From: JAEUQQ01 sp963697285
GTDB lineage: Bacteria > Acidobacteriota > Vicinamibacteria > Vicinamibacterales > JAFNAJ01
Direction of reading: 5' to 3'
DNA: 64,000 nucleotides
NCBI GenBank assembly: GCA_963697285.1
Contig: CAVONI010000011.1
Coordinates: 1,364,001 to 1,428,000, forward strand
The position numbers were made by a program, and so were the translations under genes. Under the pieces are notes generated by a model. It was not told the DNA's origin. It did no database searches and saw only the letters and a program-made list of their open reading frames with translations. Position 1 is the stretch's first letter; each line of letters opens with the position of its first letter. Shown here piece by piece: positions 50,327 through 58,181 of the stretch.

Positions 50327-50650
50327 GGTCGGGCCCTCCGGAGAGACCTGGATTCCCAGTGCAGGGGCCGATGACGACGTCATCGCGGACCTCCGGCACG
50401 GGTGCACCAGGGAACGATTCGATGTCGTGTTGATCGAGGTAGAACGCGACGCGGCGCGCGGCACACACGTCAGCGCGCGATGGGGGGCGCGGGCACAGCG
50501 CCGGAAGGCGCGGAGCCAGGGCACCGCGTCACCTCCTGAGCACTCACCATACGCCCGGCGGAGGCCCGGGGCAAGCCCGCGGGATGCCGGCCGCGGAGCG
50601 CCCGGCCACGCGGCGCGTGCTCACGTTCGCACGTGCCAGCGCGGGTGGGT
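50327..50650. other. Intergenic region upstream of the TIG-domain gene
   Basis: A 324-bp gap between the TIG gene start and the stop of the small protein at 50651, both on the minus strand. It holds the TIG ribosome site (GGAGGG) and the 17-bp palindrome at 50369. The rest is GC-rich with no recognised gene or repeat. Confidence 0.5.
50369..50385. promoter_or_regulatory. Perfect 17-bp palindrome, candidate operator
   Basis: CGATGACGACGTCATCG: eight-base arms that pair perfectly around a central A. It lies 43-59 nt upstream of the TIG-protein start codon, a normal place for a repressor site. No regulator gene is adjacent. Confidence 0.4.
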
Positions 50651-51034
50651 TCACCGCAGCGGCAACGACGCGACCGCCCTCACGCGCACGACGATCGCGT
50701 GGTCGCAACGCGGCACGCCGATGACGAGAGGCGGCGCGGCGGCCGACTCGAGCGTCCGCCAGTTGCGCTCGGCGACGTCGTACGTGTCGACGAGGTAGCG
50801 CCCGGCGGGAACGTCGAGCACGGCCTGCCCCATGGCGTCAGGCTGCGCACCTTCTGCCCGCGCGACGTACAGCAGCCACACGGCGCCGAGTCGGGCAACA
50901 CCGTACTCCCCGACCCACGCCGGGACGTGGCGGCATGTCACCTCTGGCGCAGGCTCGACGCGATGGTGCTCGTCGAGCGACAAGGCACCAGCGAGGCGGC
51001 TGCGCACGTCGCTGAACGTCAGCGGGCGGGTCAC
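50651..51034 (-). CDS. Small protein coupled to the PgsW-like gene
   Basis: A 127-residue protein starting VTRPLTFSDVRSRLAGAL. Its GTG overlaps the TGA of the preceding gene as GTGA, so it is translationally coupled. It has no signal peptide or membrane segment. The second half (QAVLDVPAGRYLVDTYDVAERNW, core AGRYLVDTYD, then CDHAIVVRVRA) looks like a small beta-sandwich such as the C-terminal domains of some glycosidases. I do not recognise the family. It is the last gene of the proposed gamma-glutamyl system. Confidence 0.6.
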   Translation of the reverse strand: MTRPLTFSDVRSRLAGALSLDEHHRVEPAPEVTCRHVPAWVGEYGVARLGAVWLLYVARAEGAQPDAMGQAVLDVPAGRYLVDTYDVAERNWRTLESAAAPPLVIGVPRCDHAIVVRVRAVASLPLR

Positions 51035-52020
51035 CGCGTGGATCCCACTCCCCACGCCCGCGCGAGTGCTTTCACGTCGAGCAGGTTCATGACCGGCACG
51101 CCCTGCGCCAGCCACGCCTCGGTGACGCTCGCGCGGGGATCGGCGCGTGTGACGGTCGCCTCGTTCGACAGCCATCCCTCTTCGCGCCTGAACGTCGCCG
51201 CTTCCCCGCCGAGGCTCGCATGGTTGCCGCCGACGTTGATGTATGCCGCTGGGTGCGCATCGCCGAGCACCGAGCGGTACACCTGCATGCGGACGTCGAT
51301 GGCCTCGGTGAGCGTCACGGTGGCCAGCACGCGCGCACCGAGCGCCTTCGCCGCGTCGGCCTGGATCCCCCGCGCGAGGGCGCGTCCCTCGTCGGAGAGG
51401 TCGCGCGCCGCATCGCGCGTGCCGCCGAGGGTGATGGCCACCGACGCAGCAGGCATGACGCCAGCGCGCGACACCAGCGCTTCGATCTCGGGCCAGGTGA
51501 AGCCCGGCTCGTTGGCGCCCCAGGTCGACGCCGTCACCGACGACACCGCGACCAGGCGCACGTCCATCGCGGTGCACGCCGCCATCACCGCGAGGTTGAG
51601 GCCGGGAAACGATCCCGAGAAGCTGGCGAGCACGATGTCGTTGCTGCGGATGCCGTGTGCCGCGAGTTGTCGCACGATCGCGGGCGCCCACGCCGGATCG
51701 GTCGCCAGCCGCTTCGACTCGAGGCTGCCCAGCGTGGTCATCAGCGGGGTGAGTTCCGCGCCAATCAGCGCGGCGCGCGGGGCCTCCAGCCCTTCGGTGC
51801 CTGGGCGCGGCGCGTCGCCGGCCGCGATGGCGACGCCTCGTTCCCGGGCATCGCGCACGACGTCCATGGCCCGGCGCAGCGTCTGCTCTGCGCGCGCCTC
51901 GGCGTCGGCCTGGCGCGGTGCCTCGAGCCCGCGCGTGACGCCTGGCGCCAACGCGAGCACGATCGCGAATGCGACGACGCGGTGCATCGTGTGACGCCGG
52001 CAGTCCGGGGTCTGTGACAT
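51031..52020 (-). CDS. Poly-gamma-glutamate system protein (PgsW-like)
   Basis: About 329 residues. ATG 52020 (MSQTPDCRRHTMHRVVAFAIVLALAPGV) is chosen because GAGG lies just upstream; ATGs at 52032 and 51987 are alternatives. The N-terminus is a signal peptide or anchor. The body contains LASFSGSFPGLNLAVMAAC, WGANEPGFTWPEIEALV and YINVGGNHASLGG, which match my memory of the family encoded beside poly-gamma-glutamate genes (TIGR04332). Its molecular role is not established. Upstream is an AstE-like hydrolase whose TAA stop is about 22 bp away; the downstream gene overlaps. Confidence 0.72.
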   Translation of the reverse strand: MSQTPDCRRHTMHRVVAFAIVLALAPGVTRGLEAPRQADAEARAEQTLRRAMDVVRDARERGVAIAAGDAPRPGTEGLEAPRAALIGAELTPLMTTLGSLESKRLATDPAWAPAIVRQLAAHGIRSNDIVLASFSGSFPGLNLAVMAACTAMDVRLVAVSSVTASTWGANEPGFTWPEIEALVSRAGVMPAASVAITLGGTRDAARDLSDEGRALARGIQADAAKALGARVLATVTLTEAIDVRMQVYRSVLGDAHPAAYINVGGNHASLGGEAATFRREEGWLSNEATVTRADPRASVTEAWLAQGVPVMNLLDVKALARAWGVGSTR

Positions 52021-52042
52021 CGCCTCGTGCATGGCACACACG

Positions 52043-53119
52043 TTACTTCAGGAACTTGCCCAGTCCCGCTCGCGAGATCTCTGCCAGCGTCGGCAGGTCG
52101 GTCAGTTCGACGCGATCCTTCACGGGCACGGTGTCGTTGTACGCGTCGATCACGGCGCGCAGCGTCGCGATGTGCGCGCCAACGCGCCTCGAAAGCGGGA
52201 AGTCGGGATGATCGACCACGTCAACTCCAGCTGGCTGCTCCACCTGTCCGGGGTTGGGCGTCTCGACGAGGAACGCCCGCGCGCGCGTGGCATCGCCCCA
52301 TTCGCGGTGTGACAGCCCACGGAAGCCGTCAGACGAGGGCTCGAGCTTCATGCTCAGGCCCTGCTCCTCGAGTGCGAGCACCGCCAGGGCCGCCAGGTCG
52401 ATGTTCTTCGGGTTGGCGACGATCATCCACGCGAGGCGCGACTCGGGACCCGCTTCGTGCAGGTCGAACGCGAGGTCGGCCCGCTCGTCCTTCAGCACCC
52501 GCATGATGGCGGCGGCGACGCGCTGCGTGAGCGGCCCGCGTTCGTCGCCGGGATACGCGCGATCGAGGTTCCGGACTTCATTGCCGTCAAGTGCCTCGGA
52601 CGACCCGGGATGCCGGTACTCGTCCGGGTCGGGCGCGCCCTGGTGCTCGGGCCGCGTGCGACGCGCGCCGTACTTGAACCGGCGTTCGCCCGACGCGGTC
52701 GTCACGTGGATCCACTCGGGACCCGGGCGCTGTGGGTCCGTGTAGCTCACGGCCGAGTTGTTGGCGTGGGGAATCACGATGAGCCGGCCACGAACCAGGC
52801 GAGCGCGCTCGACCAGCAGCGTCGCCGCCATGATGCCGGCAATCTCGTTGCCGTGGGTTCCGCCCAGCACGACGGCCGTGCCGCCGGGTTCCTTGCCTTC
52901 GAGGACGTAGATCGCCGTGTCGCCCGGCGTGCCCGCCAGCGACGGAAGAACGTCAGACAGGTGCCTGGTCGTCACGCCGGTGCCCGCTCGCAGGTCGTGG
53001 GTCATCGGCGCCACCTGCGGCAGGTTGATCGGCGGTGCCTGCGCGTGAGTCGGCAGGCCGACTGCGACGGCAACACCGGCGAATACCACACACGAGCACA
53101 CGCGCGCACATCGAGTCAC
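52043..53119 (-). CDS. AstE/AspA-like zinc hydrolase (copy 1), exported
   Basis: A 358-residue M14-type protein of the succinylglutamate desuccinylase/aspartoacylase family with a signal peptide. It starts with GTG 53119. The zinc ligands appear as His and Glu in GGTHGNEIAG and His in FDLHEAGPE. It ends TLAEISRAGLGKFLK. The family hydrolyses N-acyl amino acids or small amides of glutamate/aspartate, or acts as carboxypeptidase. Copy 2 lies at 57007-58167 with the same plan (GGTHGDEPAG; DLHEASPE; GLSHREWGDAT in both). This copy has an unbroken frame. Confidence 0.86.
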   Translation of the reverse strand: MTRCARVCSCVVFAGVAVAVGLPTHAQAPPINLPQVAPMTHDLRAGTGVTTRHLSDVLPSLAGTPGDTAIYVLEGKEPGGTAVVLGGTHGNEIAGIMAATLLVERARLVRGRLIVIPHANNSAVSYTDPQRPGPEWIHVTTASGERRFKYGARRTRPEHQGAPDPDEYRHPGSSEALDGNEVRNLDRAYPGDERGPLTQRVAAAIMRVLKDERADLAFDLHEAGPESRLAWMIVANPKNIDLAALAVLALEEQGLSMKLEPSSDGFRGLSHREWGDATRARAFLVETPNPGQVEQPAGVDVVDHPDFPLSRRVGAHIATLRAVIDAYNDTVPVKDRVELTDLPTLAEISRAGLGKFLK

Positions 53120-53123
53120 GTCA

Positions 53124-53266
53124 GCCTCACTTCACGAGAAAGAGCCGCAGCACCAGCACCACCAGCACCAGGGCGCCGGTGACCTGCTGCGGGAACGAAC
53201 GCGTCCGCAGCATGACCGCCGCAATCAGCGCCACCAGCAGCAGCACGATGAGTTGGTACAGCAATC
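53124..53266 (-). CDS. Small two-TM protein, partner of the permease (frame broken)
   Basis: About 47 residues after one correction near 53260: a short start (VLI...YQL) then IVLLLVALIAAVMLRTR, then FPQQVTGALVLVVLVLRLFLVK. Two membrane segments with a basic loop. It lies between the permease stop and the AstE-like gene on the same strand. It may be a small subunit of the transporter, by position only. Confidence 0.45.
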
Positions 53267-53329
53267 AGCACGTTCAGCCTGCCCTCAGCTCCACTCGGAT
53301 TCGGTCCATGCCTGTGCCGCCTCGCCTGC

Positions 53330-54669
53330 TCAGCCAACCCATCGACCGATCGTCGGCGCCGCGATCAGCAGCACCGCGCCAACGACGACCACCGCCACCG
53401 CCGGCCCCACGCAGAGCCGCAACACGGGCCGCCGATCACCAAGGCCGACGACCTGTGTCGCGAGCGTGGCGGCCAGCGACGCCGGCAACATCAGGTCGCC
53501 CACGCCGGCGAGCATCGACAACCCGGCTGTCGTCACCACTTCGTTGTTCCCGATGGACGCCAGCAGGAACGGCACGCCGAGCACCGACGCCGATCCGAAG
53601 GCCGACACCGCGCCGAACAGCGGCATGCTGACCGCCGCGGCAAGCGACACGCCCCAGGCGCGGCGCCGACAGCATCAGGTCGACGAGCCATCCACGAGCG
53701 CCGGTGAGCGTCATCACCTGGATGAACGCGCCGACGCCCGCGAGGATCCCCAGCACCGGCAGCGCCTCGTCGGCGGCGCGCACGCAGCGAGGCGACGACG
53801 CGGAAGCCGTGGCCGCACGACCCACACGGTCACCAGTCCGACCACGAAGATCAGCGGGAGGCCGATGTCGCGCACGCGGCCGGGCCACGCAGCCGGCGCC
53901 ACCATCAGCACCGCGACCACGCCAACGGGCAGCAGGCCGCGCCAGAGCGGCAGCACCGCGCGCGGGTCGATGGCAGCCTGGGCAACGCCTGCATCCGGCG
54001 CGCAGGCGACGCGCCGCCCGGCGAGTCGCGCCGAAGACCGGCCATCCCAGCGCGTACGACCAGCACGAGCGCGAGCGGAAAGGCGCCGAGCGCCAGCGGC
54101 GCGGCGAACCCGACATAGGGCAGGTCGATGCCCGCCCCGATGATCATCGCCGGGATGTTGATCGGGCGGCGCGATCATGCCAAGCACGCCTCCCATGGCG
54201 ATGAACGCCGCCGCACGTTCGCGTGCGAGACCGAGGCCGCCGAGCACGCGCGACGCCATCGCGCCGGTCGTCAGCACCGACGCGGTCGAGGATCCGGTCA
54301 TCATCCCCGGGAACATCACGATCAGCATCACGACCGGCAGGAGCACCGATGGCGTGGAGCCGAAGCGTCGCTCCACCGCGGCCGCCATGGCGTCGAGGGC
54401 GCCAGCGTCGGCCAGCGCCCGCATGAACATCATCGCGGTCGCGATGACCAGGAGCGCGTCGAGGTACGACGAGGCGCCCTCGACGAGATGGCGCAGCGGC
54501 CACGGCTCGCCGTTGACCGCGGCACCTGCCCATGCGGCCGCGGCCAGCGCGATGCCGATCGGCCAGCGCGCGCGCAGCGATCAGCGCTGCGAACACCGCC
54601 AGCATCAGGACGCAGGCTGAGCGGTTCGGCCGCCGCGCCGGCGAGACGCGCCATTGCGTCCGGGTTCAT
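53330..54669 (-). CDS. TRAP-type large permease-like transporter (frame broken about eight times)
   Basis: About 440 residues after piecing frames together. Starts MNPDAMARLAGAAAEP, then a series of hydrophobic helices. VMFPGMMTGSSTASVLTTGAMA and MIAPPINIPAMIIGAG are close to the DctM/TRAP signature. DLPYVGFAAPLALG and the last segment ending TIGRWVG follow. All frame changes go in the same direction (one extra base each). TRAP permeases move organic acids with sodium and need a periplasmic binding protein. The DUF6305-like gene just upstream might serve that role. Substrate is inferred from context as glutamate-like acids. Confidence 0.7.
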
Positions 54670-54683
54670 GTGGTCGTCAACGC

Positions 54684-55258
54684 CTACTGTCCGAACGCGG
54701 CCTTCACGGCCGCGCCGACGCCGGCCAGTTTCTCCACCTCGACGACCGGCGCCTTGCGCGCTGCGGCCAGCGTGTTGAACACCTTGTCCTTGTTCCCGCT
54801 CGCCACGACGACCACCTGGTCGGCCTCGGGGACCACGATGTCGATGAGGTCGTTCGAGGTCTTGCCGCGCCGCGCCTCGCCGCCGGTGTGCAGCACGAGC
54901 ACCGCGATCTTCTGCTGACGCGCCGCCGCCAGCAGCGCCCTGCGTCCTGGCGATCTCCTTCGGCCATGTCGAGGCCTGCCGCGCCGAGTCCCTTGGCGCT
55001 CGCGCCGACCACGACGATCAGCGTGCGAATGCCCGCCAGGTCTGCCGGCTGTGCCAGCGGCGTTCACGGCCAGGTCCATCTTCAGCTGGGTGTTCAGCAG
55101 CGCCTTGACCACGACGATGTCGCTGGCCTGCCCGACCGAGGTGACGAGCGCCGGCTTCTCCAGGGACGCCAGCAGCCGCGGTCGACGGGTCGCGCCATCG
55201 CAACAGCGCACGCGAGCGAAAGGGACAGGCCAAGTGCAAGCGGAGTGCGGGAAGTCAT
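54684..55258 (-). CDS. DUF6305-like exported protein (frame broken about five times)
   Basis: About 190 residues. Start MTSRTPLALGLSLSLACAVAMA (signal peptide; GAGG upstream). Then LLASLEKPALVTSVGQASDI, VKALLNTQLKMDL, VVGASAKGLGAAGLDMAE, AVLVLHTGGEARRGKTSNDL and VVVASGNKDKVFNTLAA. This order matches my memory of the uncharacterised DUF6305 family. Frame shifts all go the same way. It lies 14 bp before the permease gene, so it may be a periplasmic ligand-binding partner. Function is otherwise unknown. Confidence 0.62.
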
Positions 55259-55291
55259 CAGTCGAGTCCTCGTGTGCAATGGTAGCGTGTG

Positions 55292-56999
55292 TCAGTACGC
55301 CACGACGGCGCCATCGCGTCGCGGATCGGCGCCGCCGGTCAGTCGTCCCGAGGCCGGATCCCGGAGGATCCCCTGGGCACCGCCGAAGAACAGGTCGAAG
55401 TCGCCGTGCAGGTCGAGCGTGTAGCCGAGCGCTTCGAGCGCGTCACGCGTCGCCGCGGGCACGCGCGCTTCGATCGCCGTCACCGCCTCGGTGTCGCGCA
55501 CGTGGAACCGCGGCGCGTCGATCGCCTCCTGGATGCCCATCCGGTAGTCGATCACATTGGACAGCAGCAGCGTCATCGCCGAGATGATGCGCGCGGCGCC
55601 TGGCGTGCCGATCGCGAGCACGGTCTGCCCGTCCTTCAGCACGATCGTCGGCGCGATCGTCGTCCGCATCCGCTTGCCGGGTGCCATCGCGTTCACGCCG
55701 CGCGCCGAGAAGTTCTTCACCTCGTTGTTCAGGATGATGCCGGTGCCCGGCACCATCACCTTGGCGCCGAAGAAGTCCGAGATGGTCTGCGTGAGCACCA
55801 CCGCGTTGCCCTGCGCCGTCGATGACCGCCAGCGACGTCGTGCTCGGGCTCTCGCTCGGCTCGGGCGTGCCCGCCTTCACGGCCGGTGTCACCGCGTCGA
55901 TGCGGATCTCGGCCGCGCGCGCCTTCGCGTAGGCCGGCGAGAGCAAGCCGGCGATCGGCACCTTCGACGAATCCGGGATCGCCGACGAACGCGCTGAAGT
56001 CGGCGAACGCGCGCTTGAGCGCTTCGCTGGTGAGGTGGATGCGCTGCGGCGACAGCGGGCGCGTGCGCGGCGAGGTCGAAGTGGTCGAGGATCTGCAGCG
56101 TCTCGAGCACCGTGATGCCGGCGACGGGTGGCGGGGCCGAGACGATGTCGTGCCCGCGGTAGCGGCCGCGCACCGCTTCCCGCTCGATCGGCGCGGTAGC
56201 CCGCGAGGTCGTCGCGAGACAGGAAGCCGCCGCCCGCCGCCGTGGCGTCGGCGATGCGGTCTGCGATCGCGCCGCGATAGAACGCGTCGGCGCCACCCGC
56301 GCCAATCGCGCGCAGCGTGGCCGCCAGGTCGGGGTTGCGCACGCGTGCGCCAGGCTCGAGCGGCAGGCCCTCGGGGCAGAAGACCGCCGCGAGCGTCGCG
56401 TCCTCGAGGATCGCCGCGAAGTTCTCGGTGACGGCGCCGGCCAGCGTGGCGCTCGGCGATGAAGCCCTCGTCGGCGATCCGGATGGCGGGCGCGAGCACG
56501 TCGGGAAGCCGTCGCGTCCCGTACTTCTCGCAGCGCGAGCGTCAGGCCCGCGACCATGCCCGGCACGGCCACGGACGCGTACCCGGTGTCGGGCACGCGG
56601 CCGGCGAACGTGGCCTTCGCCGGGGCCGTCGACCGGTAGTCGATGGCGATCGTCTTCCCCGTCGCTGCCAGGTGGATCACCATCATGCCTTCGCCGCCGA
56701 GCCCGCTCGCGTTCGGCTCGGCGACGCCGATGGCAAAGGCGGCCGCCACGGCCGCATCCACGGCGTTGCCGCCTGCGCGCAGCATGACGGCGCCCGCATC
56801 CGAGGCGAGCGGGTGCGCCGATGCCACGATGCCTCGCGTCGACGTGACCGCCGCACGCGAGGCTGTCGAGGTCACGGCAGCGGCAGCCGTGGCGCCGCGG
56901 CAGAACCGCCGCGGGGGCGGGACGGGCCGGCGCGCACGATCCGAGCGCGCACGCCAGGGCCAGCAGGAGGACGAGCGACACCTTGCGCGACACGTGCAT
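55292..56999 (-). CDS. Gamma-glutamyltransferase family lipoprotein (frame broken about seven times)
   Basis: About 565 residues after correction. Starts MHVSRKVSLVLLLALACALGSC, a lipoprotein signal. GIVASAHPLASDAGAVMLRAGGNAVDAAVAAAF (core ILRAGGNAVDAAVA-like) is the classic GGT N-terminus. The autoprocessing nucleophile Thr is in SPSTTSLAVIDGAG, followed by GTGIILNNEVKNFS and RMRTTIAPTIV. It cleaves gamma-glutamyl bonds, in glutathione or poly-gamma-glutamate. The seven frame changes all go the same way; for example one extra G in GCAGGGCAAC before AVVLTQTISDF. The surface anchor and the neighbours suggest action on an external gamma-glutamyl polymer or peptide. Confidence 0.85.
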
Positions 57000-57006
57000 G
57001 TGTGCG

Positions 57007-58167
57007 TCACGGTCGAGTCCTCGCGGCGCCGGCCGGGGACGTGGAGCCACGCGCCGAGTCCCGGACGCCGCCATGTCGGCGTAGTCAGGGATGCCGTCGA
57101 ACTCGACGGCGCGGTCGGGCGCGAACATCGCCAGCGTCGCGACCAGTTCGCGCACCGTCGCCAGGTGGCGCGCCGACGCGCACGTGCAGCGGCCAGCCCT
57201 CGGGTGGAAACGGCACCGACAGCCGTCCGCGCGGCGGCCGAGCGCGTGTAGAACCGGTCGCGTCCGCCCGTGACGAGGGCCACGCCGGTGGCGCCCGCGC
57301 AGGCGGCCCTGCGCAGGGTTCGTGGTCTCGGCCAGCACGGCGAGTGCGCCGGTGGCATCGCCCCACTCGCGGTGCGACAGCCCGTGCAGCGACTCGGGCG
57401 ACGCCTCGAGTCCGATCGCGACGCCCTGCTCCTGCAGCGCCGACGCTGGCGAGCGCCGCGAGGTCCATCGCGCGCTGGTGCGCCACCATGGTGTTGACGA
57501 CCGGGTACTCCGGCGACGCTTCGTGCAGGTCGATCGCGAGGTCGGCCCGCTCGCGCGCGACCAGCGTCGTGATGGCGAGCGCCAGACGCTCGGTGAGCGA
57601 CCCCGTGGCGCGACCCGGGATAGGCGCGATTGAGGTTGCGAGTCTCGCTGCCCGACAGTGCCTGGCCCGACGCCGCGTGGAAGTACACCTGCGGATCCGG
57701 CCACTGGTGGACCGGGTTGGTCGCGCGCGCGCCGTAGCTGAAGCCTGCGGGGGCCTGCCGGCGTGTCGACGGTGAAGCCCTGTGGGTGCGCCTCCTGGCC
57801 AACGTTGTGCGTGAAGCCGCTGGCGTTCGCCCGCGGCAGCACGATGAGCCGCCCCGCGTGCACGCGCGCGTGCTCGACGAGCACGACCGCCGCGAGGTAG
57901 CCGGCGGGTTCGTCGCCGTGGGTGCCGCCCAGCACGACGACCGTGCCGCCGGGCGCGTCGCCCGCGAGCACGAAGACGGGCGTGTCGACCGGCGTTCCGG
58001 CAATCGCCGGCAACCACTCCGACAACATGCGCGATGCCGTCACGCCGCGACCCGCGACGATCACGTCATCGCCGCCGCATCCGGACGAACGCGGGCGCCG
58101 CGGCGGCCGCGAGGGCGGCGGCGGCGAGCAGGCAGAGGGCGCCGCGTGTTCGCGGCGCCCTGACCAC
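57007..58167 (-). CDS. AstE/AspA-like zinc hydrolase (copy 2), exported (frame broken about eight times)
   Basis: About 375 residues after correction. The GTG at 58167 gives a signal peptide (VVRAPRTRGALCLLAAAAL). GGTHGDEPAG and IDLHEASPEYP hold the zinc ligands. SGSETRNLNRAYPG, LHGLSHREWGDATGA and FYTRSAA follow in the same order as in copy 1. The end is uncertain; TGA at 57007 fits the last frame. The eight frame changes all have the same sign. Two related copies in one gene set suggest two different amide substrates or steps. Confidence 0.75.
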
Positions 58168-58181
58168 ATGGGTGAACACCG

